A stretch of 64,000 nucleotides of DNA from Comamonas composti DSM 21721 (GTDB lineage: Bacteria > Pseudomonadota > Gammaproteobacteria > Burkholderiales > Burkholderiaceae_C), in contig NZ_AUCQ01000013.1 in the NCBI RefSeq assembly GCF_000429845.1, positions 62,001-126,000 on the forward strand, given 5' to 3'. The position numbers and the translations under genes were made by a program. The stretch's first letter is position 1; each line of letters begins with the position of its first letter. A model generated the notes under the pieces. That model was not told the DNA's origin. It saw only the letters and a program-made list of their open reading frames with translations, and did no database searches. Shown here in pieces: positions 42,832 to 50,304 of this stretch.

Positions 42832-44049
42832 TCAACTGCAGCCCTGGGCGGCAGCCGCATGGTGGTCTTCGCTGCGACGCGCGAGGCGGCTGGCCTGCAG
42901 GCCCAGAGCCCACATGAGCGCTCCGGCCGCAAGCGCCACCACGAAGGAGGTGCGCGCTCCCCAGTGGTCGGTGGCCCAGCCGGCGGCGGCCGCGCCCAGT
43001 GCCACGCCCATGGCCAGGCCCGTGAGCAGCCAGGTCATGCCTTCGGTCAGGCGGTTGGGCGCAACCTGCTGCTCCACCAGGCTCATGGCCACGGTAATCG
43101 TGGGACCGAAGGTGATGCCGGCCAGCAGCACGGCCAGGGTCAGCCCGGTCAGATTGCCGGCCATGATCAGGGGGATGGCCGTGATGCAGACCGAGGCGCC
43201 GACCCAGTGGATCTGCGTGGACAGCGGGGCCTTGATCCGCAGCGTGCCGAAAAACAGGCCCATGAGGCAGGAGCCCAGCGCATAGAACGACAGCACGATG
43301 CTGGCGGCTGCAGGCTGGCCCTGGGCCGTGGCAAAGGCCACGCTGGCCACGTCGATGGTGCCGACGATGATGCCCTGGGCGAGCATGAACAAGGCCAGGG
43401 TGCGCACCACGGGATGAAAGGCCAGGGAGCGGTGGCGCTGGTGCTGCTGGCTCGCGTCCACGGGCGGCTCGGTGCGACGCTGGGCCACGAACAGGCCGAC
43501 CCCCACGATGAGCAGCAAGGCTGCAGTCACGGGGCCGGCTTCGGGGAACAAGACCATGCTCAGGCCCACGGACAGCGGCGGGCCCACGATGAAGCACAGG
43601 TCATCGAGCACGGCCTCGAACGCGTAGGCGGTCTGCAACTGCGGCGTGCCGCGCAGCAGCACAGTCCAGCGTGCGCGCACCATGGCCGACATGCTGGGCA
43701 GGGCGCCCACCAGGGCGGCAAGCACCAGCAGCAGCCAGTCGGGGCCGTGCCAGTGCGCGCAGGCCAGCAGGGCAAACATCGAGCAGGCGCTCAAAGCCGC
43801 AGCCCAGGGCAGGACCCGGCGCTGGCCGTAACGGTCGACCAGGGCCGATATGCGCGGCGCAAACAAGGCAATGGAGAGCGCGAAACAGGCCGACACCACA
43901 CCGGCCAGCGTATAGGCGCCGCGCTGCTGGGACAGCATGGTGATGAGGCCTATGCCCGTCATGGACAAGGGCAGGCGGGCCAGCAGCCCCGCCAGAGCAA
44001 AGGCGGCCGTGCCAGGCAGGGTGAACAGTTGGCGGTAGGCGTGGAACAT
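42832..44049 (-). CDS. MFS transporter, 12-helix efflux type
   Basis: The 405-residue protein has about 12 hydrophobic segments with the MFS loop motif SALVDRYGQRRVLPW between helices 2 and 3. The C-terminus is soluble and His/Arg-rich. Its substrate cannot be told from sequence. It is divergent from a TetR gene with paired operator-like sites between the two, so drug or metabolite-induced efflux is likely. Confidence 0.85.
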   Translation of the reverse strand: MFHAYRQLFTLPGTAAFALAGLLARLPLSMTGIGLITMLSQQRGAYTLAGVVSACFALSIALFAPRISALVDRYGQRRVLPWAAALSACSMFALLACAHWHGPDWLLLVLAALVGALPSMSAMVRARWTVLLRGTPQLQTAYAFEAVLDDLCFIVGPPLSVGLSMVLFPEAGPVTAALLLIVGVGLFVAQRRTEPPVDASQQHQRHRSLAFHPVVRTLALFMLAQGIIVGTIDVASVAFATAQGQPAAASIVLSFYALGSCLMGLFFGTLRIKAPLSTQIHWVGASVCITAIPLIMAGNLTGLTLAVLLAGITFGPTITVAMSLVEQQVAPNRLTEGMTWLLTGLAMGVALGAAAAGWATDHWGARTSFVVALAAGALMWALGLQASRLARRSEDHHAAAAQGCS

Positions 44050-44098
44050 GAAAACCTCGAAGTGCGACGGGCCCTGGAGATGGGGGAGGGCTTGAATG

Positions 44099-44115
44099 AC
44101 ATACGTCGCGTATGT
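44099..44115. promoter_or_regulatory. TetR operator candidate 1
   Basis: ACATACG (44099-44105) and CGTATGT (44109-44115) are perfect 7-bp arms with a 3-base spacer, between the divergent MFS and tetR genes. It shares the half-site CATACG with the second site at 44152-44166. Confidence 0.65.
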
Positions 44116-44151
44116 CGGATTCTATGGGAAGAAATCTTCAAGTATTATTGG

Positions 44152-44166
44152 CATACGATTTGTATG
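44152..44166. promoter_or_regulatory. TetR operator candidate 2
   Basis: CATAC (44152-44156) and GTATG (44162-44166) form a symmetric site around five bases. It lies 15 bases before the preferred tetR start, so it would support autorepression, while the first site covers the MFS promoter side. Confidence 0.55.
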
Positions 44167-44181
44167 TGAATGGAGAGGGGA

Positions 44182-44766
44182 ATGCGCAAGAGCCGGGCCA
44201 GCATGATCGAGGAAACGCGTGCCAAGCTGGTGACAGCAGCGCGCGAGGCCTTTGCCGCCCAGGGCTATGCCCAGGCCTCGATGGACGAGCTCACCGCGCG
44301 CGCGGGGTTGACGCGCGGTGCCCTGTACCACCATTTCGGCGGCAAGCAAGGCCTGCTGGCTGCCGTGGTCGCGCAGATCGATGCCGAGATGGATGCGCGC
44401 CTGGAGCGGGTGCTCGCAGCCCATGCCGACCCCTGGGTGGGCTTTCTCGCCTATTGCCGTGCCTACCTGGCCATGGCCCAGGAGGCCGAGATCCGCCGCA
44501 TCGTCCTGCAGGATGCGCGTGCCGTGCTCACGGGAACCGATCAGGGCGAGCAGCACCGCAACTGCATTGCCTTCATGGCCGACTATCTGCAGCGGCTCAT
44601 GGACCAGGGCGTGATCCTGCAGGCCAGCCCCCAGGCCCTGGCCAGATTGCTCAACGGCTGTCTGGTCGAGCTGGCCTTCTGGATTGCCGAGGAAGATGCG
44701 CCGGTCTCACGGCTCGAGCAGGCCTTGCAGGCCCTGGACTCCACCTTGGGGGGCTGGAAGCTTTAG
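44182..44766 (+). CDS. TetR-family transcriptional regulator
   Basis: The ATG at 44182 is chosen because GGAG sits six bases upstream; the ATG at 44170 overlaps that site. The 194-residue product starts MRKSRASMIEETRAKLVTAAREAFAAQGYAQASMDELTARAGLTRGALYHHFGGKQGLLAAV, a full TetR HTH (about residues 8-55). The C-terminal ligand domain is Ala/Leu-rich. It probably represses the divergent MFS gene and itself. Confidence 0.9.
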   Translation: MRKSRASMIEETRAKLVTAAREAFAAQGYAQASMDELTARAGLTRGALYHHFGGKQGLLAAVVAQIDAEMDARLERVLAAHADPWVGFLAYCRAYLAMAQEAEIRRIVLQDARAVLTGTDQGEQHRNCIAFMADYLQRLMDQGVILQASPQALARLLNGCLVELAFWIAEEDAPVSRLEQALQALDSTLGGWKL

Positions 44767-44816
44767 AGCGTGTTCACGATCTCTGCGCAGGCGCGAGGAG
44801 ATCGTGAACACGTTCT
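44765..44816. terminator. Convergent hairpin between tetR and araC, GTGTTCACGATCTC family
   Basis: AGAGCGTGTTCACGATCTC (44765-44783) pairs with GAGATCGTGAACACGTTCT (44798-44816) over 19 positions with one G-U. The left arm begins inside the tetR stop codon and the right arm ends on the araC stop codon, so the element is the whole space between the convergent genes and can terminate both. Confidence 0.75.
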
Positions 44817-45841
44817 TAGGCGTTGAGCTGTTCGCGGTAGCGTCCCGGTGGCATGCCGAACCAGCGCTTGCAGGCCCTGAAGAAATTGCTCTGATCCACA
44901 AAGCCCAGCAGATCGGCGATCTGGGCCAGGCTGTGGCGCGGCTCGCCCAGGTACTGGCGCGCCAGCTGGCGGCGGGTATCGTCCAGCAGTTGCTGGTAGC
45001 TCACGGCTTCGGCCTGCAGGCGGCGCTGCAAGGTGCGGTCCGACATGGCCAGCAAGGCGGCCACATCTTCGCGGCGCGGCTCGCCCTGGGGCAGCAGGCG
45101 TGCGATCTCCTGGCACACGCGTGCGCTGACGCGGGTCTGGCCCAGTTGGTCGAGCTCGGTTTCGACCAGTTTTTCATGCAGGGCCCAGAGTTCGGGGTTG
45201 TGCGTGGGAATCGGCGTCAGCAGATCGGCTTCGGAGAGCAGCATGCGGTTCGCTTCCTGGTCGAAGCGCGGCAGCAGCCCGAAGGCCGCTTGGTAGGCCG
45301 CCTCTTCGGGCTCTTTCGGCGGCGGGGCCACGAAGTCCACGGCCTGGGGCATGACTTCGCGCCGCGTGAGCCAGGTGCACAGCACCAGCAGCGTGAGCAT
45401 GGAGTATTCGGCACGCTGGCGCGGCACGGGGCGCGTGGCTCCCACATGGTTCATGACCATCCAGTAGCCGGGGGCGCCATAGGCATCGCGCTCCAGATGG
45501 AAGCTGGTGGCATCCGAGATCACGGCCATGTGGCGGCTCAGGTCCTGAAAGCCGGCCAGCAGGTTGGGGCCCGAGGCCAGCGAATAGCCGACCAGATCGA
45601 TGTTGCTGTAGCGCGAGGCCAGCTCCCTGCTCAGTCCCAGAGTGGATTTTCCCGAGCAGGCCACGCCCAGCTCCCAGAGACGGCTGACGCGGTCCACGTC
45701 GACGCGCGTCTGGGGCTGCTGCAGCGAGGCCAGATCGATGCCGGCCTGGGTGCACAGGCTCTCCACGGCCAGCCCCTCGGCGGCCATCATGTCCGTAACG
45801 CCTCGAACCCAGGCGGCGGAGCTGCCGGGTCGCAAGGTCAT
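44816..45841 (-). CDS. AraC-family transcriptional regulator (Arabinose_bd/OruR-type), likely controls the ester-hydrolase locus
   Basis: The 341-residue protein has an N-terminal Arabinose_bd-like sensor domain (about 20-210, with CTQAGIDLASLQQPQTRVDVDRVSRLWELG near residue 30). At the C-terminus it has a double HTH with LLAMSDRTLQRRLQAEAVSYQQLLDDTRRQLA and LGFVDQSNFFRACKRWFGMPPGRYR. Such regulators activate adjacent lipid or ester catabolic genes. It is divergent from cocE1, and the space between holds one of three identical-geometry regulatory modules. Confidence 0.9.
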   Translation of the reverse strand: MTLRPGSSAAWVRGVTDMMAAEGLAVESLCTQAGIDLASLQQPQTRVDVDRVSRLWELGVACSGKSTLGLSRELASRYSNIDLVGYSLASGPNLLAGFQDLSRHMAVISDATSFHLERDAYGAPGYWMVMNHVGATRPVPRQRAEYSMLTLLVLCTWLTRREVMPQAVDFVAPPPKEPEEAAYQAAFGLLPRFDQEANRMLLSEADLLTPIPTHNPELWALHEKLVETELDQLGQTRVSARVCQEIARLLPQGEPRREDVAALLAMSDRTLQRRLQAEAVSYQQLLDDTRRQLARQYLGEPRHSLAQIADLLGFVDQSNFFRACKRWFGMPPGRYREQLNA

Positions 45842-45843
45842 GG

Positions 45844-45941
45844 CAGGGTTTTCCTGGGGAAGTGGTGCGGCGGATGGCGTCTTGAAGTCACTGTTTTGGC
45901 TTGGTTGCGATAACGGGGTGTGCGCGGGCTCTGCCTAGAAT
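45844..45941 (+). promoter_or_regulatory. Regulatory module copy 1 (before cocE1)
   Basis: This copy has CAGGGTTTTCCTGG at 45844, TGAAGTCACTGTTTTGGC at 45883, GTTGCGATA ending at 45912, and the -10-like CTAGAAT at 45935. The same blocks recur at 50121 and 52114 with exactly the same offsets (39 and 52 bases). No consensus -35 lies 17 bases before TAGAAT, which suits an activator-dependent promoter. AraC control is inferred. Confidence 0.8.
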
Positions 45942-46023
45942 TTTTGTGTGGGCAGAACTTCATAGTTTGCCCCATGGGCCGTGAGCAGGCCCGGTAAATA
46001 CCAAGAAAACCAGGAGACGCGTT

Positions 46024-47886
46024 TTGAGCACGATTTTCATGCACCCCCGGCGCTGGGGTTTGGCTACAACCCTGGTCGCAGCCAGCCTGGGCCTGGCCGC
46101 CTGTGGAGGCTCTTCCTCCAGCGAGCCCGAGGCCAATCCCCCGCAGCCCGTCGAGACCACGCAGCGCTCGGGCTACATCACGCTGCCCAACGGCAACAAG
46201 ATGCGCTACTCGCTGGTGCTGCCCAGCGCCACGGGCAGGTTTCCCGTGCTCGTGGTGTATGACGGCTATGCCGCAGGCTCGGTGGCCAGCCAGGCGCCGG
46301 CCTGGGTCAAGGAGGGCTATGCCGTCATGGGCATCAATGTGCCGGGAACGGGCTGCTCCTCGGGCGACAACCAGGTCTTTGACGAGACCACGGGCGCTGC
46401 AGGTGCCTTTGCCGTGGAATGGGCGGCCGAGCAGTCCTGGTCCACGGGCCGCATCGGCATGCTGGGCTCGTCCTACTCGGGCTACAACCAGCTGTGGGTG
46501 GCTGCACACCGTCCCAAGGGGCTGCTGGCGATCACGCCCAGCAAGAACGTGACCGACCCTTACCGCGATGTGGGCTATCCGGGCGGGATTCCGAATGTCG
46601 GCTTTCCCAACATGTGGTGGGACGTCTTTCCCATCTTCTGGAAGCAGGCGGCCGCCATCGCAGAAAAGGATGACAAGGAGTGCGCAGCCACGGCGGCCAG
46701 GAATATCGCCAATCTGGAGCGCCCCGATCTGGACCTGCGCAAATGGCTGGAAAACGCCTATGCCGATGGCGTATATGTGGACCGCAGTGCGAACCGGTTC
46801 ACCTACAAGATCAACGTCCCCACGCTGGGCAACCAGTCCTGGCAGGACGAGCAGATCGGTCCGCGCGCGGGCTATTACGAGGACACGATTGCTCCCGACA
46901 AGATGTGGTTGCTGAGCTCCAACGGCGACCACAACACGAATACCCGTTCGCAAGAGGTCGATCAGTCGCTCAAGCGCTTTCTTGCGCACTTCGTGAAGGG
47001 TGAGGACAACGGCTTCGAGAAAGAGCCGCGCGTACGCCTTTTGCAGGAAATGCAGACCACGGACGAGATACTGGCGAATGGCCTGGCCAAGCTCCAGTCG
47101 CGCACCATGACCGACCTGGGCCCCATGCCCGTCAAGGTCAAGCCCATGCGCTTGTGGATGCAGGCCCAGGGTGGTCTTGCCGATACGCGCCCCGTCGATG
47201 CGCTGAGCTCGACCGGCTACCAGTACCCCGTGGACAGCCCGACGGTGAATGTGCCGCCGCCGTTGCTGGGTGGAGCGCCTTCCGATGAAGGCTGGCAGGC
47301 CACATCGGCGGCCGCCCAAAATGGCGCGCTGGTCTTCACCACGGCACGCCTGCCCGAGGACCTGAGCTTCTACGGCGAAGGCTCGGCCGACATCTGGCTG
47401 AGCGCGACTGCGGCCAATACCGACCTGCAGGTCACGGTCTCCGAAGTGCGGCCCGATGGCCAGGAGATGTTCGTGCAGCGCGGCTGGCTGCGCGCCTCCA
47501 AGCGCGCGCTGGATGCGGGCCGCAGCAGCGAGTTGCGCCCCTATCAGACGTTCTTGAAGAATGACGAGTCCATGCTCCAGCCCGGAGTGCCGGTGCTGGC
47601 GCGCGTGGAGATCAACAAGTTCGCCCATGTGTTCCGCAAGGATTCGAGCATCCGCGTGACCATCGACACCCCATCCAAGACCGGTTACTGGGTCTTCGGC
47701 AACGACAAGACTGCATCCGTCAATACGGTCTGGCACGACAGCTCGCGTCCCTCAAGCATTGTGCTTGGCTACCTGCCCTACAAGCATGAGCCCAGCCTGC
47801 CCAGCTGCGAGAAGACGCTGCGCCAGCCCTGCCGCACAAGCGAGCATCCGGTGCCCGCAGGTGTGGGTCCGAGGCCCCCGGTGTAA
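46024..47886 (+). CDS. CocE/NonD-type alpha/beta-hydrolase lipoprotein (S15 X-Pro dipeptidyl-peptidase superfamily), copy 1
   Basis: The start is a TTG at 46024, seven bases after AGGAG; an ATG at 46039 is the alternative. The 620-residue product has a lipoprotein signal (SLGLAACGGSS), then an alpha/beta-hydrolase domain with nucleophile motif GSSYSGYNQ (about residue 150) and SNGDHNTNT as the likely His region. A C-terminal jelly-roll domain (PPD_C type, with SFYGEGSADIWLSAT and FVQRGWLRASKR) completes it. The family cleaves esters and amides such as cocaine or acyl-amino acids. It is anchored to a membrane facing the periplasm or exterior. Copy 2 follows and is closely similar. Confidence 0.88.
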   Translation: MSTIFMHPRRWGLATTLVAASLGLAACGGSSSSEPEANPPQPVETTQRSGYITLPNGNKMRYSLVLPSATGRFPVLVVYDGYAAGSVASQAPAWVKEGYAVMGINVPGTGCSSGDNQVFDETTGAAGAFAVEWAAEQSWSTGRIGMLGSSYSGYNQLWVAAHRPKGLLAITPSKNVTDPYRDVGYPGGIPNVGFPNMWWDVFPIFWKQAAAIAEKDDKECAATAARNIANLERPDLDLRKWLENAYADGVYVDRSANRFTYKINVPTLGNQSWQDEQIGPRAGYYEDTIAPDKMWLLSSNGDHNTNTRSQEVDQSLKRFLAHFVKGEDNGFEKEPRVRLLQEMQTTDEILANGLAKLQSRTMTDLGPMPVKVKPMRLWMQAQGGLADTRPVDALSSTGYQYPVDSPTVNVPPPLLGGAPSDEGWQATSAAAQNGALVFTTARLPEDLSFYGEGSADIWLSATAANTDLQVTVSEVRPDGQEMFVQRGWLRASKRALDAGRSSELRPYQTFLKNDESMLQPGVPVLARVEINKFAHVFRKDSSIRVTIDTPSKTGYWVFGNDKTASVNTVWHDSSRPSSIVLGYLPYKHEPSLPSCEKTLRQPCRTSEHPVPAGVGPRPPV

Positions 47887-47945
47887 CGCCGAAGCCGTAT
47901 GCCGTGATGGCTCCTGGATCTGCGTGCAAATCCAGGGGCGTGATA

Positions 47946-48010
47946 AGAGCGTGTTCACGATCTCCTCGCGGCGCTCCAACGCGCCTGCGTAGAGATCGCG
48001 GACATGCTCT
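47946..48010. repeat. Inverted repeat between the two CocE genes, GTGTTCACGATCTC family
   Basis: AGAGCGTGTTCACGATCTC (47946-47964) pairs with GAGATCGCGGACATGCTCT (47992-48010), with two G-U pairs and one mismatch, and an inner stem GGCGC/GCGCC. Its right half aligns with the reverse complement of the left end of the 30126-30394 element. It may attenuate readthrough from copy 1 to copy 2. Confidence 0.7.
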
Positions 48011-48034
48011 AAGAAAAAGTGGAGACAGATTTTG

Positions 48035-49870
48035 ATGAAAAACCATATACAAGCAGGCGCCTGGCGCCTGGCGACAACCTTGGCTGCAGCCTCGCTGGGC
48101 CTTGCGGCCTGCGGTGGCTCGTCCTCGGACGATCCATCGCCGCCTGTTGTCCAGCCTAGCCAGCAGTCGGGCTATATCACGCTGCCCGATGGCAACAAGA
48201 TGCGCTATTCGCTGCTGCTGCCCGAAGGCCAGGGGCCTTTCCCGCTGCTGGTCGAATACGACGGCTATTCCTCGGGCTCGTACCCGAATGTGGCCACGCC
48301 CTGGACCCAGGAAGGCTATGCGGTCATGGGGCTGAATCTGCCGGGCACGGGCTGCTCCACGGGTGAGGATCAGGTGTTCGATGCAAGTGTCGGCGCGGCC
48401 GGGGCCTTTGCCATCGAATGGGCGGGCAAGCAGTCCTGGTCGAACGGACGCATAGGCATGATTGGCTATTCGTACTCGGGCTACAACCAGCTGTGGGTGG
48501 CTGCGCACCGTCCCAAGGGGCTGGTGGCCATCACCCCCAGCAAGACCGTGACCGATCCCTATCGTGACGTGGCCTATCCGGGCGGCATTGCGAATATCGG
48601 TTTTCCTTCGCAGTGGTGGAGCGGCTTTCCCACGATCTGGGAAAGAGCCCGCGATCTGGCCGCCAAGTTCGGCGAGGATACGGGCTGTGCCAAGACCGTG
48701 GCCGAGAATATCGAGAAGATCAAGCGCCCCGATCTGAGCCTGCTCGAGTGGACCAAACACCCCTATGCAGACGGCCTGTACATCAAGCGCAGCGCGATGT
48801 ACGAAACCGGCAAGATCAATATCCCGGCGCTGGGAACCCAGTCCTGGCAGGATGAGCAGATCGGTCCGCGCTCCGGCTACTACGAGGACACCATGGCCCC
48901 GGACAGGATGTGGCTGGTCAGCTCCAATGGCGACCACCACACGAATGTGACCTCGGGTGAGATCGACCAGACCTTGAAGCGCTTTCTGGCCCACTTCGTG
49001 AAGCAGGAGGACAACGGCTTCGAGAAAGAGCCGCATGTGCGCCTGCTGCAGGAGATGCAGATCCAGGACGAGAAGGCCTACAACGGTGGCGCCAAGCTGG
49101 AGCCTACGGCCATGGCCGAGTTCGATCGCCTGCCCGTGCCCGTCAAGCCCCTGCGTCTGTGGATGCAGCCAGGCGAGGTGCTCGGCGATACCGCGCCTGC
49201 GGCAGCCGGCGGCTCGTCCAGCTATCGCTATCCGGTCAAGAGCCCCCAGGTCAACAACCCCGCAGCCGAGGGCTGGCAGTCCGTGGCCAGCTCCGAAAAG
49301 GATGGGCAACTGGTCTTCACCACGCCGGTCCTGCCCGAGGCCCTGAGCTTTTACGGCGAGGGCTCGGCCGATCTGTGGCTGAGCTCCACCGAGGCCGATA
49401 CCGACTTGCAGGTCACGCTCTCCGAAGTGCGGCCCGACGGTCAGGAGATGTTCGTGCAGCGCGGCTGGCTGCGTGCGTCAAAGCGCGCCCTGGATGCGAG
49501 CCGCAGCACCGAACTGCGTCCCTACGGCAGCTTTTTGCAAAAGGATGAAAGCCCGCTGGTGCCGGGCGGGCAGCCGGTGCTGGCGCGCGTGGAGATCAAC
49601 AAGTTCGCGCATGTGTTCCGTGCGGGCTCCAGCATCCGCGTGACCATCGATACGCCCTCTCAAACGGGTTTCTGGATCTTTGGCAACGACAAGAGGCCGT
49701 CGACGAACACGCTGTGGCATGAGCCAGGTCATGCTTCCAGCATCGTCCTAGGGTACATCCCGTACAAGCATGCGCAGGCATTGCCAAGCTGTGACAAGAC
49801 CATTCGTCAACCATGCCGCAAGAACGAGCATGCGGTGCCTGCAGGTGTGGGCCCCCGGGCGCCCGTGTAG
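48035..49870 (+). CDS. CocE/NonD-type alpha/beta-hydrolase lipoprotein, copy 2
   Basis: The ATG at 48035 lies after GGAGACAG. The 611-residue product repeats the plan of copy 1: lipobox SLGLAACGGSS, nucleophile motif GYSYSGYNQ, SNGDHHTNVTSGE, and the jelly-roll with SFYGEGSADLWLSST. Long stretches are identical to copy 1, so this is a tandem duplication. Divergence is concentrated in the cap and linker (for example the region from AAKFGEDTGCAKTVAE, and a shorter linker before the C-terminal domain), which may mean different substrates. No regulatory module precedes it, so it probably depends on the copy 1 promoter. Confidence 0.88.
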   Translation: MKNHIQAGAWRLATTLAAASLGLAACGGSSSDDPSPPVVQPSQQSGYITLPDGNKMRYSLLLPEGQGPFPLLVEYDGYSSGSYPNVATPWTQEGYAVMGLNLPGTGCSTGEDQVFDASVGAAGAFAIEWAGKQSWSNGRIGMIGYSYSGYNQLWVAAHRPKGLVAITPSKTVTDPYRDVAYPGGIANIGFPSQWWSGFPTIWERARDLAAKFGEDTGCAKTVAENIEKIKRPDLSLLEWTKHPYADGLYIKRSAMYETGKINIPALGTQSWQDEQIGPRSGYYEDTMAPDRMWLVSSNGDHHTNVTSGEIDQTLKRFLAHFVKQEDNGFEKEPHVRLLQEMQIQDEKAYNGGAKLEPTAMAEFDRLPVPVKPLRLWMQPGEVLGDTAPAAAGGSSSYRYPVKSPQVNNPAAEGWQSVASSEKDGQLVFTTPVLPEALSFYGEGSADLWLSSTEADTDLQVTLSEVRPDGQEMFVQRGWLRASKRALDASRSTELRPYGSFLQKDESPLVPGGQPVLARVEINKFAHVFRAGSSIRVTIDTPSQTGFWIFGNDKRPSTNTLWHEPGHASSIVLGYIPYKHAQALPSCDKTIRQPCRKNEHAVPAGVGPRAPV

Positions 49871-49936
49871 GCCCGTTGGCTGAGCATTCCCGGCAAAGGT
49901 GGCTGGGCTGCCTTCCGGGAAGGCATGGATTTCAAG

Positions 49937-49987
49937 TGTTTTCAGGCTCTGGCGCATATGTATGAAGCGCTAGATGCTATGAAAACA
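49937..49987. repeat. Degenerate palindromic repeat, AGCGCTAG family
   Basis: Outer arms TGTTTTCA (49937) and TGAAAACA (ending 49987) enclose imperfect arms including GAAGCGCTAGATGCTAT. The layout matches the intact copy at 36796-36887. It sits in the 434-bp gap between copy 2 and the carboxylesterase; the rest of that gap is regulatory module 2 and its leader. Confidence 0.55.
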
Positions 49988-50120
49988 GTAGTTTCTCCAG
50001 CCCCCAGCCCCAGCCCTTGGCGTCAGATTCCCTTGAACCTGTTCTTGGATCGTGTGGCTGAGGTGCGCGCCTACCAGGCCGCGAGAGCTGTGCCGCGCAG
50101 CGACTCGGGGCTTGCGAATC

Positions 50121-50218
50121 CAGGGTTTTCCTGGTGCCTCCAAGCCTTGGTTGGTCCTGTGAAGTCACTGTTTTGGCGCTGTTGCGATAGCCGCCTGGGC
50201 GGAGGCCGTTTCTAGAAT
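50121..50218 (+). promoter_or_regulatory. Regulatory module copy 2 (before the carboxylesterase)
   Basis: Blocks CAGGGTTTTCCTGG at 50121, TGAAGTCACTGTTTTGGC at 50160, GTTGCGATA ending at 50189 and CTAGAAT at 50212 keep the same spacing as copies 1 and 3. The leader that follows has two hairpins: GCGCAA/TTGCGC (50226-50244) and CCCGAGGG/CCCTCGGG (50252-50276). The ATG is 86 bases beyond the -10. Confidence 0.8.
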
Positions 50219-50304
50219 GATTTCAGCGCAACCAACGATTGCGCGGTGTGTCCCGAGGGTTTGGCAAGCCCTCGGGAAACTTAGAAAATCATCAGGAGAC
50301 AAGC

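Noticed and set aside
45838-47736. 632-codon minus-strand frame
   Set aside because: Mirror of cocE1; His/Gly/Val-rich translation typical of antisense reading of GC-rich genes.
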